Assembly (NCBI GenBank): GCA_002105175.1
Contig: MCGE01000029.1
Span: 454,774-518,773 of the forward strand
Length of the DNA stretch: 64,000 nt
Reading direction: 5' to 3'
Source of the DNA: Absidia repens
Lineage: Eukaryota; Mucoromycota; Mucoromycetes; Mucorales; Cunninghamellaceae
The notes beneath the pieces are model-generated. The model was not told the DNA's origin. It searched no databases and saw nothing but the letters and a program-made list of their open reading frames with translations. The translations under genes were made by a program, and so were the position numbers. Below are positions 1 to 10,857 of the stretch, in pieces (position 1 is the first letter of the stretch; each line of letters opens with the position of its first letter).

Positions 1-5
1 CTTAC

Positions 6-385
6 AACAATTTCTTGTTTTCTATCGATGATACGTTCAGACCCCTTTCCATACGCTCGTACCAAGACTGACTGTTTTGACACTGTGTCTGTCACCCGGA
101 CCACTATAAAATAATAGCTACGTTAACACATACGTATACTTTTTGGTTTTTTTTTTTTTTCTTACGTTGATTAGTGATACCATCCTTGCACTGCACGAAT
201 TTGAGTTTTTCTTTGTCCCAAGAGGTAAAAACAGCCTTGACTACTTCCCAAGCACCGTCAAAGAGAGTGGCTGAATCGACTTCAATGTCTACGTAAGTGG
301 TATCGTTGATAAGCTTAGTCCTCCAACTATCATAAGTAGACTCCGCTTGGTCTGTTTGAGAAAGTTGTGCAGTGTTAGGAGGCAT
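6..385 (-). CDS. EKI1: Ethanolamine kinase, N-terminal part (cut by window edge)
   Basis: Ethanolamine/choline kinase family, cytosolic first step of the CDP-ethanolamine (Kennedy) pathway: ATP-dependent phosphorylation of ethanolamine. Two exons can be read: 385-166 from the ATG beginning MPPNTAQ, then 103-6 after a 61-nt GTAAG...TAG intron. Across the junction the frame is kept and gives the family signature CKDGITNQLV followed by LVRAYGKGSERIIDR, which matches the start of the kinase fold (yeast/animal CKDGITNKLVG...RIYG...DR). A GTAAG at 5-1 probably opens the next intron, so the catalytic Brenner motif lies outside the window. Choline kinase is a less likely alternative because the ITN(K/Q)L and RIYG/RAYG pattern is the ethanolamine-kinase form. 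The call rests on recognition of the family motif, not on a search. Confidence 0.85.
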
Positions 386-677
386 GCTATATAAAATATC
401 AAAAAGATAAAGAAAAGAATTTTTTTTAAAAAAAAATAAAAAAATCGAAGTTAGGACGCTTTTAAATTCCCGCTCCTGCAAATTTCTCGCATGGATTCAC
501 CGACCTTAGGTATATGTTCGCTCCGGTATCATTGGTGCACTAAAAATATCCTTCCCACCCTCTTCCCAGACATATGAGTGAAGACAACTGATGAGTATAA
601 CTCGGATAGACAGACCTCTTTAATATGAACAGACTTACTATGAGCTTGAGCAGCTCTCTCCCTACGCCAATGAGAGT

Positions 678-708
<31 letters not shown>

Positions 709-967
709 CGAGCGTGTAAAAGTTTTGTTTGAGGTTTAGAATGGGGATGCTGTCGGCCGCTTTGAAAAGGCCAAAGTAATTTATGCTGAAATATGAATAC
801 TTACCTTCGGTAAAGAAAATGTTGAGTGAGCGACTTGATGAATAAAGGGCCGGCTAATGCCTATCTGACTTTTAAATTTGATCAATAAAATAAGGTTGGT
901 GCTATTTCTTTTTTCATTTTCTTCTTTTTTTTTTATATATATCAATAGAATACATGTCTTTTATTAT
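386..967. promoter_or_regulatory. Divergent promoter region EKI1 / J-protein gene
   Basis: No coding sequence. The stretch separates two head-to-head genes and holds a 30-nt poly-T run at 679-708 plus T/CT-rich sequence just before the J-protein start, which is typical of fungal 5' regions. No TATA box or named operator could be assigned. Confidence 0.4.
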
Positions 968-1642
968 ATGTGGGCGAAACATTCTCTTCGTTTTTATTCT
1001 TCTACTCGATATGTAAAGTCTCCCTTTGATATTTTACAGCTTCCACGCCATGCTTCACAGGGTGAAATCAAAAAGAAATATTACGAATTAGCGAAAGCTG
1101 TCCATCCTGACCGGGGCAACATGAACAACGACGCAACTGCATTTCAAGAAGTATCAGACGCCTATGAATTCCTGAAACACCCTGACAAACGTAACTTGTA
1201 TTTAAAAACAGGATACGGTTGGGATTCTACAATTCTTCATCACCAACATCAACATCATCAACACCCATATCCATCTCCGTCTCCTTCTTCTGGGTCCGCC
1301 TATTATACAGCAGATAATGTGACTTACAAGGATGGGCCATGGTCTTCTCATCGGAATACAAGGTATGCATCCAATGTTACTATTTTTTGTGTCTTATCTG
1401 GGATTACTTTTACTTTGACGATCATCAACTTTATGTACACACCTTTTGCAACTTCTTGGATCAAAGCTTTGGACAATCATCATGCTAAATCTAGTCGGGA
1501 TTTGGAAAGAGCAAGAACGAATGCGCAAAGATATGGCAATGAGGCGGCGGTCCAAAGAGTAATGCAGGCTTACTCCCCTCCTAGCAACAACAAGACCAAC
1601 TTCAGCAACGAGGAACCTTCAAGGTCAGCCGGTAGTGATTAG
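968..1642 (+). CDS. J-domain protein with one membrane span, probably mitochondrial
   Basis: Intronless, 224 aa from the first ATG (MWAKHSLRFYSSTRY); the frame is open for 30 codons further upstream but with no ATG. The first 18 residues are basic and lack acids, like a mitochondrial presequence. A J domain follows (about residues 18-80: SPFDILQLP, helix II, HPD at 46-48, ALQEVSDAYEFL-like helix III), then a His/Pro/Ser-rich linker (about 90-110), and one hydrophobic span at about 136-157. The C-terminal tail is polar and charged. This layout resembles Jid1-type J proteins of the mitochondrial inner membrane, which stimulate an Hsp70 ATPase through the HPD loop; that assignment is inference. 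There is no Gly/Phe or zinc-finger region, so it is a type III J protein. Confidence 0.8.
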   Translation: MWAKHSLRFYSSTRYVKSPFDILQLPRHASQGEIKKKYYELAKAVHPDRGNMNNDATAFQEVSDAYEFLKHPDKRNLYLKTGYGWDSTILHHQHQHHQHPYPSPSPSSGSAYYTADNVTYKDGPWSSHRNTRYASNVTIFCVLSGITFTLTIINFMYTPFATSWIKALDNHHAKSSRDLERARTNAQRYGNEAAVQRVMQAYSPPSNNKTNFSNEEPSRSAGSD

Positions 1643-1759
1643 TTAGTTATTATATTAGTAGTACTGGTAATTTTTGTAGTTAGTTGTAAGACAAGACAAT
1701 CCCATTCCCCTTCCTATTCCCCTTGTCTATTTTTGTTTGCTTATGTATTTCTGTTACTC

Positions 1760-1765
1760 AATAAA
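1760..1765 (+). terminator. Poly(A) signal of the J-protein gene
   Basis: AATAAA about 120 nt after the stop codon; the best 3'-end signal before the next promoter. Confidence 0.5.
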
Positions 1766-2130
1766 AATATATATCTTCAACAATAAAACTGACCATACAA
1801 ATTAGAACAATACAAATAATGTCTCCATATAGAGTGTCAAAGACAGGAAATGTGACAGGCTTTTGCAACTTAACTTGAATGGCTATAATTCTGGGAGAAC
1901 GAGAAAAAGTATAAATTATTTATCTATACTGTATATGATGCGTAATTATTTATGTTGAACCAACTTTCTGACAGTGGAATATGGATTGACCCATTGTTTA
2001 GCAGCGCCTGTCATGTACTCTATGACCAGCAAGCCATTAGCTCGGCTCGGTTATTTATATCTCCGATTTTTTTTATTTGAATTTTTTTTTTGTGTGTGTT
2101 TTTCCTTTTTCCACTTTTTAAACTTCGCAC
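1766..2130. other. Intergenic region
   Basis: AT-rich spacer between two tandem genes. A T-rich block at about 2066-2125 directly precedes the Myb-protein start and is the likely promoter side. Nothing else recognised. Confidence 0.4.
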
Positions 2131-3204
2131 ATGTTATCCTCAGTTTTCTTTCATCGAATCGCTGGAATATATGGCCAATGTTTAATATCAACGCGATCTT
2201 CATTACAGGGCACTCATCAGAAGCTCATACCCCATTCAATAAGAGCACCAATTCATACAACACATACCGCCAACAATAGCCAAAGCATCAACAGCTCATT
2301 TTCCCTTACCCAACGTGGTACTCGCAGCGCAGGACAAGCATACAGTCGACGAACATGGACAAAAGAAGAAGACGAACTCTTGAAAAAGCTTTACAAGGAG
2401 CGTGGATCAGCATATACGTATATATCACAATTTTTTATCAATCGTAGTCCTGCGGCTATTGCATGTCGCTTGAAAATCGTCAATCCAATGAACGACACTA
2501 TGAAGACGGGTCCTTGGGGAAAAGACGAACTGGAAGCACTACGGCGTTTGACACTAAACACACCTGAAGAGGATATTGACTGGGAGAAAGTACAAAAACA
2601 ACTGCCTCAACCTCGACTTGTCAGACTCATCAAGCAAACTTGGTATCACTCGATCAATCCAAAATGGAATCGCGGTCCCTGGACAGAGGAAGAAACAACG
2701 AAACTGCAGGCACTGGTGGAAAAACTGGGTCAACAAGATTGGTGCAAAGTTTCTGCTCTACTGGGTAGTCGATCCCCTCGCCAATGCCTGGAAAAGCACC
2801 GATATCAAGTAACACCTATTCACAAAGGACCATTCTCTACCGCGGAAAACGAGGCTATCATGGATGCTGTGCGAAAACATGGATCAGACGATTTTATGGC
2901 TATCAAAAAGGAAATGAAAAGTAACCGCACGCCACGCCAACTATCACACCATTATCGATTTATTCTGGATCCAGCTTATGATCGCTCACCTTGGTCACAA
3001 GAAGAAATGACGGAATTGTACAATCTTACACAAATATGGGGTTGCAATATGACTAAGATTAGGGAACTGATGAATAGTAGGCGTCACGTCAAGGATATGT
3101 GGAACAAATATGCAAAGGAAGCCAAGCAACATCAGAAATCAACTCCTACTGCTACTGCTACAGTTTCAAACACCGGTACCGCTACTGCCGCAACAGTAAA
3201 CTAA
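2131..3204 (+). CDS. Protein with four to five Myb/SANT repeats and a presequence-like N-terminus
   Basis: Intronless, 357 aa. Several tandem Myb/SANT-like repeats can be seen: RRTWTKEEDELLKKLY (about 74-118), TGPWGKDELEALRRL (about 130-175), RGPWTEEETTKLQALV (about 184-230), KGPFSTAENEAIMDAV (about 236-280) and RSPWSQEEMTELYNL (about 288-330). All show the spaced Trp and acidic helix 1 typical of Myb helix-turn-helix units, so DNA or chromatin binding is expected. The first 75 residues contain Arg, His, Lys, Ser and Thr but no Asp or Glu, which looks like a mitochondrial targeting sequence and is odd for a nuclear factor. A Thr/Ala-rich tail ends the protein. Alternatives are SNAPc190- or Bas1/REB1-like nuclear Myb proteins. 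Family identity is not certain; the repeats are. Confidence 0.8.
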   Translation: MLSSVFFHRIAGIYGQCLISTRSSLQGTHQKLIPHSIRAPIHTTHTANNSQSINSSFSLTQRGTRSAGQAYSRRTWTKEEDELLKKLYKERGSAYTYISQFFINRSPAAIACRLKIVNPMNDTMKTGPWGKDELEALRRLTLNTPEEDIDWEKVQKQLPQPRLVRLIKQTWYHSINPKWNRGPWTEEETTKLQALVEKLGQQDWCKVSALLGSRSPRQCLEKHRYQVTPIHKGPFSTAENEAIMDAVRKHGSDDFMAIKKEMKSNRTPRQLSHHYRFILDPAYDRSPWSQEEMTELYNLTQIWGCNMTKIRELMNSRRHVKDMWNKYAKEAKQHQKSTPTATATVSNTGTATAATVN

Positions 3205-3288
3205 ACGCAATGGTGATGGGAAGGGGAAAACCTAGATTAGTTTTTAGTTTAGACATATTTTAGATTATCATTGTTATTATTATTATTG

Positions 3289-3294
3289 AATAAA
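3289..3294 (+). terminator. Poly(A) signal of the Myb-repeat gene
   Basis: AATAAA about 85 nt after the stop, followed by T/G-rich sequence. Confidence 0.5.
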
Positions 3295-3469
3295 AAGTTA
3301 TTTTGAGTCGTCTTCTCATTCTGATTTTTCGTTGACTGGGAAGCGTGTGTGGTAGGGTTTCCATAGTCACGGCGGGGATTCATCGCAAAAAAAAAGAAAA
3401 AAAAAAAAGAGACCAGGCACTTTTTTTTGCCTTCGTTTGTATTTTATCAACACTATAGAAACAGCAATC

Positions 3470-4012
3470 ATGGGGAAAACTGCAGAACAAGCCATGACCA
3501 ACCCTTTTATGGATAAGTCAAGTGAAATGCATCCGTTAAGTAGAAACGAAGAGGAAGCCTGTTTTAAAGACTTGAAAGAAAAAGCGCTACAACACTGTCA
3601 CGAATCTGTCAAAGGTATATATGACCTCTCCCTCATATATATATATATATATATATATATAGCAAAAAACGAGACTAATAATAATTCCTCGTCTTTTTTT
3701 TTTTCTTTTATCTTAGATTTTGTGGAATGCAGCAAAGAACATAACGTAACGGTCATGTGGACTTGTCGCTCCAAGTTGAAGGCAATGAACAGTTGTTTGA
3801 ATGAACGGTAAGATAAAAGGGCGAAAATATAGTATAGCTGGATGTATAGAAATGGCTACTAATGACATTATGTAAAACGCACACACCTTCTCCCTTTCTT
3901 TCTTTCTATTTTTTTTTTTAGTACCTCTCGGGAAGAACTGGACAAGTTAAAGCTGACCAAGATGGCTGAAAAACGGGCAAGACAACGAGCCGCTGCGACA
4001 TCCACCCAATAG
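3470..4012 (+). CDS. CMC1: COX assembly mitochondrial protein Cmc1, twin Cx9C
   Basis: Intermembrane-space copper-handling factor needed for cytochrome c oxidase biogenesis. Three exons: 3470-3614, 3717-3807, 3922-4012, giving 108 aa. The spliced protein contains MHPLSRNEEEACFKD near the N-terminus, then two Cx9C pairs, C-HESVKDFVE-C and C-RSKLKAMNS-C, which form the twin Cx9C CHCH hairpin imported through Mia40. A Lys/Arg-rich C-terminal helix with KMAEKRARQR follows. Length and order match Cmc1/CMC family members. The first intron starts with a (TA)n microsatellite (about 3638-3660) and both introns end in pyrimidine-rich tracts. Distinction from Cmc2 rests on length and the R(N/S)EEE...CF pattern, so Cmc1 is likely but not proven. 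Confidence 0.9.
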
Positions 4013-4113
4013 TTACGTAGTTGCCCCTCTAGAAATACCAGATCTCTCCCCTCGCCTCCTCCCCTCCTCTTTATTTATTTACATTTTTTTTTACATGCAT
4101 TTGAAAATTATTT

Positions 4114-4119
4114 AATAAA
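4114..4119 (+). terminator. Poly(A) signal of CMC1
   Basis: AATAAA about 100 nt after the stop codon. Confidence 0.5.
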
Positions 4120-4704
4120 ACAAATAGAATCGTGGTTTTTACCTGTTAACTTCGCTTTGACTCAAATGCTGTTGAATGATATTGTTACAAAACTTCAATT
4201 ATTGTAGATTAGTATTTACTGGATGCAATGTGAATGGAATCATGTCATATACTGAATGTGCTGACTGATCAGGCGTTGAAGAGAACAGAGAACGATTATG
4301 CCGACAGAGAATCCTGTATGATTGCACAGAATGTTTATTGCAAAGAGTTCTACCCCGCTGGCGCCTCCAGAAACTTTGATACAAGTTGCTGCTATTAACA
4401 CAAAATCAAAATTACGTGTGAAGATTTTGACATTAATGCTTGGAGGATATTGTAAATTATGATGAAAAAAATATAATTTAAAATTAAAACCTACGTCCAG
4501 TACTGTACAGCACAGTAGGGACACACACTAATGATATCAATTGGAAAAAGAAGTTTCATCAATATTATGGGTAATATGGCTATTCGTATGAGTGTATCCG
4601 TTATATATCTGGCAAGACAACGGCTTTCTCGAACCCTACATTCGCATTTTCTCATCGGAATGCAAAAGCATATCAAGGATAAAGGCATGTAAGAGACAGC
4701 GAAG
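4120..4704. other. Gene-free stretch
   Basis: Several short open frames occur on the minus strand (4200-4690) with a hydrophobic, weakly protein-like composition, but no consistent splice pattern or family motif was found. Treated as non-coding. Confidence 0.4.
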
Positions 4705-5640
4705 AAAGTTTCAAATCCCGCACACGTGAATTTTTATTTTTGGCTCATTTTTTAGTTTTCGATCCTTTTCTTTTCTTTTTTCCACCATTTAACTTTTGTG
4801 AGGTCATGATGGACTTAGATTAGTGTCAAGAATAGTTTAGAAGGGTTTTTGCTTAGGGATTCCATGATGCACGGGGAAACACTTTCATTTTGGATTCAGG
4901 ATTTAGGGCTACCATTAGTTGGCTTTTTGGTGCCTCCGCTAGCTTAGATTAATATTAGTTTGTCCATAGTTTGTATATACGTGTGAATAAAATATGTCTC
5001 ATTTTAATTGCTCCAATGAAAATTGTGCCATTAGTCTCTCTCATATCCTTGTAGATAAATCCATTTTTTAATGTCATTACCCTATTTGATTAGTGTTAGC
5101 CTTTGCTGCGTGTTTCAATAAAAGATATCCTTTTATTCTTTCTCATACATTATATTATACAATATATTTGAACACATTTTATAGTTGTTCCTTTAGATTA
5201 GTTTTGACCATTCTTTAGATCTTACTTTATTTCCCTCATACTTCTTTCCTGTAGAACCTTCTGTTGAGCCCCTTTTCACAATGACCCAAATTCCTACTAA
5301 ATCAGGTTTACAAATGAATATAGGTATGGCTGTCGCTATGAAGTAAGTTCTAATGCTTTCTGGTTTATTTACTACCACGTTATTTCTACCGTAGACTGGT
5401 CGACACAGTTTGTGGTAATACAAAAATATGGTCCTCTTAAAGCTTTACCATCCTCGTCATTCAACCTTGATCATGTCGTCAGCGTAGCCTAGGCTGGGCA
5501 TGCTATATATATACAGTTCTTTATTTAAACCAGAGTTGATTTTTAGAGTCTTCATTAGATTAGTTTTGTTTTAGTTTGTCAATAGTTTGTATCTATATAT
5601 GAATAAAATCTCTCTTTTTTTTTATCAAAAAATCCCATCA
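4705..5640 (+). repeat. Dispersed hairpin repeat, copy 1 (long form)
   Basis: Starts with the head box TTTCAAATCCCGCACACGTG at 4710, then a T/C-rich tract, then the core (4813-4910: TAGTTTAGAAGGGTTT ... CGGGGAAACACTTTC ... TTTTGGATTCAGGATTT). Several downstream modules of the form TTAGATTAGTNTTGAC plus an AATAAA signal (4987, 5117, 5600) follow. One stem arm is changed here (AAACACTTT instead of AAACCCTTT), which weakens the hairpin. No flanking target duplication could be identified. Confidence 0.7.
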
Positions 5641-6764
5641 ATCTCTTTCATGCCTTGCGCAATACATTTCTTTTTTAATTTATTCTTATTAGAGTCACTC
5701 TATTTTTTAAGTGGCAACTGTTGTTGTGATTTAATAGCAAATATATCTATGGTTTTTATCACGTCTTGTATAATATATCAGCTTCCTTTTTACAATCATC
5801 CCTTAATATTATTGGTAGCTAAAATTGCTATCTTTCAGCTATATAAAGGAGGATATGCCCAAATTTGCATAAAACCTCACTCACTCCCCACCACCCACCC
5901 ACAACTAAAAAGGATATTCGATACCTTAAAGGTCCAAAAAAAAAAAAAAAAGTTTGTCATTCAACGACCAATGTTTTCATGAAAATTATTGTTATTCCGA
6001 GGGTGTCATATCGCTAATGTGTGTCCCTATTGTAGCCGGATCAAGTGATAAGTGTAGCCGTGGGGTTCTCTTTGTAGCATTGTAGTAATAAATTACGCCC
6101 TGAGCAATGGAAGGTTATCAACGTAGTGAGCGTCGAACAAATCCATAGCATCTTTTTTTTATAAATAAACTAGACGTTGAACAATAGTAGCTTTGTTTTT
6201 ATTTTATTATGTAGATTTAACTTGCTTTCTAATTGGGAGGGTAGATTGCAGGATCTGAGAAATCAAGAGCATAGGCAATAAAAAAAGGTATTTGAAGGCA
6301 TATAAGAGCTTTTTTATTATTATAGTTCAGCAAACACAGCATAAGATAAAAACTAAGAGGGCGAAACAATATTACGATGAGTGACAACCTATTTTAAAGT
6401 GAAAGGGAGGGGCTGTGAAATAAACGATACTATTTTACAGCGGAGGGAGATAAACTAAACTAAATCAAGTCACTTTCTATGAGAAGTGAACCACCATGAT
6501 GCCTGTCCTGAGTTGTGAGGTTTGATGTATGGAGAAGGTGGAACCATAATACCGCCATTGTTGGTTGCTTTCATCAAAAGACAGAACCAATTGCCGTCAT
6601 GACATAAATGACCCACTGTTGAATAATAGAGGTTTGCTATAAAATAAATACTGAATAGGCTTGCTTCGAATGTTGAATGAAGTTGGTCCCAAAAAAAAAA
6701 AAAAAAAAAAAAAGGAAGTCCACCTTCTTAGTTATGTCGCATGGTATCCGTATTGAAAAGTAGG

Positions 6765-7570
6765 CCCAATTCAAATCCCGCCCACGTGCATATTTATTTA
6801 CTCACCACTTTTTTTTCCCGCTCTCTCTCTCTCTCTCTCTTTTCTTTTTCTTTCTGTCTTCCTTTAATTATTCACAATTGTGACTCCTATGGGGTAATAG
6901 TGGGCTTAGATTAGTATCAGGTCTAGTTTAGAAGCGTTTTCAGAACAGGGATTACAACATGCATGGGGAAACCCTTTCATTTTGGATTCAAGATTTTGGA
7001 CACCACACCCACCATTAGTAGGGCTTTTTGAGGCCCTCATTAGATTAGTTTGTTTATATTTTATATCTACAACTGAATAAAATATGTATTTTTTATTTAT
7101 ATGACTCAATAAAAAAAAAATCCCATTTGTCCCTTTCACGTCTTGCGCAACAGATCCCTTTTTACCATTGCCCCATTAGATTAGTGTTGACAGTTGTTAA
7201 GCTTCAATAAAAAAATACCTCTTTGGTCTTTTTCATACCTTGTACTGTACAATATATCAAATCCTATGCTTATAATTGTATTATTAGATTAGTACTGACT
7301 AGCCTTTAGACTTAATAGACTCATTCATACTACCTCGAGTAGATCCCATGTTACAATGAACTCTTCGCTCGTAGTTTACTATATACCATACTGTCTCAAT
7401 AAAATATGTGCTTTTTATTAGTCATCCTCTGATACATTAAATAATAATTCAAGTCATCAGTATTGCTATTTTGTGCGTGTAGTTGTCGCTCTCAGCTATC
7501 CTATCATACCTTCATTTTGTGGTACTTTTACTTTCCATTTAGAGTCCCATTAATTTTTTTGACAATCTTA
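6765..7570 (+). repeat. Dispersed hairpin repeat, copy 2 (best long copy)
   Basis: The most complete copy in the gene-bearing half. Head box TTCAAATCCCGCCCACGTG at 6772, a (CT)n tract at 6822-6841, core 6904-7000, then three or more AATAAA-bearing modules to about 7410. The left stem arm carries GCGTTT where most copies have GGGTTT. Between copies 1 and 2 (5641-6764) I see only AT-rich sequence with a poly-A run at 6690-6714. Confidence 0.7.
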
Positions 7571-7818
7571 AATCCCTAAAATAAAAGGCCGTTTTGTTCT
7601 TGCTCGACCATTGACATTAACCAACCAAAGCCTATCTTGGTGCATTTGACACATGAAGGCAATGAGCGGAGTGTTGAGTATGACAGTCTGACTAAGAGAC
7701 CTCCCTCTAAAGCACTAAATGATAAAGGCGTCCAATCCCACGCCATCGCCTTCACCTCCTGACATTCAATAATGTCTCTCCTTTTCCTTTTTGAAAAATG
7801 TTACAATATCTTAATCTC

Positions 7819-7881
<63 letters not shown>

Positions 7882-8002
7882 TAGTGTTGGATTGGCATTG
7901 AAATTTTAAAAAGTAATTTTTTTTTGTAGATAAATTTATCAGCTAAAAAGAAGGTTTGGTAGGTATTCATTCTATTCTTCTATGTTAGCAATACATAATA
8001 TC
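7571..8002. repeat. Gene-free stretch with 57-nt poly-T run
   Basis: An uninterrupted T run at 7822-7878 lies downstream of the Gln-rich gene. On the minus strand this is poly-A and may be a retroposed tail or simple slippage. Run length is likely to be unreliable in any assembly. Confidence 0.6.
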
Positions 8003-9548
8003 TTAATATTTTTGCCGCTTTTCACTTGGCCCGATCACAGGGCCGTCATTGTCAACATCGTCGTCATCATCATCATCCAATTGTCCTATTGAATATATAT
8101 ATATATGTAAAACCATTAAAGTGAGCTGCCATTATTTTCTTTTATTTTTTGTCGCTATATGTTACTTACTTTTTGACGTGCCTTTTTTGTCCTCCTCTTT
8201 ATCCAAATGTGGAGATGCATTGGAAGTCATAGGTTCGGCTGCAGGTGGCTCACGGTGGATCACTGCGGGAGTCGGCGCTGTAAATGAAGGTAGGAGAGCT
8301 TGCCACTGATATAATTGAGTCGTTGTCACTGACTCTGGCGGTGGTGAAGGAGAAGAAGAGGCATTTGAATGATGATCTGGAATTATGGAAACACTGCGCC
8401 ATAATGGTTTAAAAATGGTGTTGTCAGTAGGTGCGATCGGTTCCTTGCTGGTGGAGATTGCTACTGGTTCTTCTATCACGGGAGATGTTTCTACTACAGT
8501 TTCGTTCGTCCCATACGCTTGGTATTCATCATCTTCTTCTTGAGCTGGCACTGGGAATGATAGATATGCAGGTCCTTCTGGTGCTGTTACATAAGACGAG
8601 CTTGATTCTGAGTCTGCCGTAACAGAAGTGGGTGATGCTTCGGCTATTGCAGGTGATAAATTGCCTGTTACTAATGTTGCTTCTGTTACTGTCGGAGTTA
8701 TCTCTGCAGCCAAGATAGCGGTTACGAAAGCATCGTCGGGGCTAGTTGGATGTGCTGGCTATTTTTTTTAAAAAAAAAAAAAAAAACGATCTCATTTACA
8801 CCATAATTAGCAATTTTTTTTTTTTTGAGAAAATAAAATAAACCACTTGCCTGTTGATGCCATCTGATTTCGATGCATTGTTCGTTCATTAAGTAAACAG
8901 CCATCCAATGATCTTCGGCGCTATGAAGAGAGTAACCTTCCAGACGCAACAGGTGTTCCAGGTCAGTGATGGCACTTTGTTTCAGGGTGGCAGGTAGTGC
9001 ATCCCATGTCATTCTAGTCATCATGGGGGCAATATGGGTGACGTGGTAATAACTGGCGACTATTTTTTCCATGACAGTGTTCGCATTTTTTGCATAAACT
9101 TGAAATCATCATTCACACGCTGTTTTCCAGTAAGCTTACGGAGTGCGGCAAGAAATCGAGGTTTGCGAACCGCTTGAAGTGATTTTGTTCGAGTGGGCCA
9201 AGGTATAATTGGTTGTGCCGGTGCCGCTGTTTCCATAGGCTGTTCCTTTTGACGTAGTGATTGATGAATCTGCTGATACTGCTGCTGTTGTGTTGCTTGC
9301 ATCACTTCGAGTAGCTGGATCTGTTGTTGCAGTGTCGTTTGCGTTTCTGTCAGCTTTTGGATTTCGATATACACTTGCTGCTGTTGTTGTAATTCTTTCA
9401 GTTGTCGGGTTTCTTCATGGATCTGCTGCTGCTGCTGTTGCACCGTTTCTTCAATTTGTTGGAGTCGTTTCTGTTGTGTCTCTTGCACCTCTTGAAGCTT
9501 CTCAAGTTGCACTTGCTGTTTATGGCCTCTTGTAATAATTATGTCCAT
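8003..9548 (-). CDS. Gln-rich coiled-coil protein of unknown function
   Basis: Rebuilt as four exons: 9548-9140, 9059-8851, 8758-8170, 8085-8003 (429 aa, total length divisible by three). The first intron uses GTAAGC...TAG (80 nt). The second starts with GC, in the context CAG|GCAAGT, the usual form of GC-AG introns. The third is GTAAGT...TAG. The N-terminal half (about 10-105) is a Gln-rich coiled coil (QQQQQIHEET, KELQQQQQV). A compact, non-repetitive block follows (about 140-205, HVTHIAPMMTRMTWDALP ... IRWHQQ), then a Pro/Ser/Thr/Glu-rich disordered region, and an acidic tail (QLDDDDDDDVDND). I do not recognise the compact block. Without the first intron, one extra base in the T6 run at 9063-9068 would be needed to join the frames, so the splice model is preferred. 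Confidence 0.7.
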
Positions 9549-9989
9549 TTAGGTTAGGTTATTTTTGTAGAATAAAGGAGTGGTATGGGTTTGTTTAAAA
9601 AAATTTAGGATCGAAGAAGATTGAGGGACTATTTTTTTTAATAAAAAAGACACCCTTTAAATAATGTGTATTCTGATATGGTTGGTTCATTTTTTCGTTG
9701 ACCAATACAAGAAAAATCATTTCGTTTTATTGACTATCTCAAAGGAAACAATCAATGCTTTGAATGGGGTATTGTATTTACTCTTAGGGAATTGCCCTTG
9801 ATGGAACTATATAAAATAATGAAATATTGATCACAGCGACCATTTTCACAATGAACCATTACACTTGTCAGTTAATGCAGACAGGCCCTCCATATAGTTA
9901 AGCTACCTTTTTTTTTTTTTTTTTACCCACATACACACGTCACATTTTCTTTTTTTTCACATACATATACTGATATACCCCATTTGTTA
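9549..9989. other. Upstream region of the Gln-rich gene
   Basis: T/A-rich, no coding potential. The portion nearest 9549 is the likely promoter. A poly-T run lies at 9909-9924. Confidence 0.35.
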
Positions 9990-10350
9990 AGACACATAAA
10001 TGAATATGAGAGACTATTAATTAAAATACAGAACATATTTTATTCATATATAGATATATACTATGATAACTAAAGTTAAGCAAATAAATATCCCAAATAT
10101 CACACTAAGATGAAGACTAATCTAATGGTTGTCCCAAATCACGAATCCAAAATGAAAGGGTTTCCCCATGTATGTTTGTATCGCATTTTTTAAAATGCCC
10201 CTGATTCAATATCTAACACTAACCCAAGTTAACCATCATTCCATTGAAGTCATCAAGAGCAAAAAAAAAAAAAAAAAAGAAAAAGGAACAGAAAAAAAGA
10301 AGAAAGAGAGAAAACATAAAAATTCATGTGAAGCGGAATACGAATTGGGG
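9990..10350 (-). repeat. Dispersed hairpin repeat, copy 3
   Basis: Reverse orientation; core at 10130-10230 with GGGGAAACCCTTTCATTTTGG intact on the minus strand. The left stem arm has diverged (no AGAAGGGTTT), so only half of the hairpin survives. AATAAA-type modules are on the low-coordinate side (10020-10100). No head box is visible; A-rich simple sequence (10261-10310, 10411-10455) occupies its place. Confidence 0.6.
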
Positions 10351-10857
10351 GGGGGGTTTTTTTGTGTGTGAGCTCAATGCTGATCGCATCACATCAAAAA
10401 CCTACATTTCAAAAAAAAAACAAAAAAAAACAAAACAAAACAAAACAAAAAAAACTATACCAAGTAAATCATAATTTATCGAAGGTCCATAGAAGTTCCA
10501 GAAAGTTTATTTGTTATATATGATATATACAAAAATGCTATAATGCACAAATATAATAAAGGCTCTAAGGGAAGGGGAGTAAAAGAAAAATGATAATGCA
10601 TGCAACAAAGGGCAAGAAACTAAATTTTGAAAATCAGGATAGTGGTTTTGCTGTCATATTTCTTAATATTGCTTCTAAAGATATCCAACCAAGACTTGAC
10701 TTCTCATATACCATAAATGGCAACACTTGTTCAAGCCATAGGCAGAGCACGTCGAGTACATATGGCCCTTGAAAAAGCACACAAACCTTCTTTGCCATAG
10801 ATTTCTGTAGTGACCACCATGACGTACTTCAAATCTGATTTTCAGGTACTGATTTTT
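10351..10857. other. Gene-free stretch
   Basis: Contains a CAAAA/AAAC simple repeat (10410-10455). A 27-codon open frame at 10717-10800 (+) begins MATLVQAIGRARRVHMALEK. It looks protein-like but is too short to support as a gene. Confidence 0.35.

Noticed and set aside
4199..4688. Hydrophobic minus-strand frames between CMC1 and hairpin copy 1
   Set aside because: Protein-like in places but no motif, no consistent splicing and no start context; left as non-coding.
7752..7970. Lys-rich frame across the poly-T run
   Set aside because: Produced by 57 T residues on the other strand.
9060..9072. Frameshift in the Gln-rich gene at a T6 run
   Set aside because: A GTAAGC...TAG intron of 80 nt (9060-9139) removes the conflict and gives a total length divisible by three, so a frameshift is not needed.
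10717..10800. 27-codon frame MATLVQAIGRARRVHMALEK...
   Set aside because: Protein-like but too short, isolated and without supporting signals.
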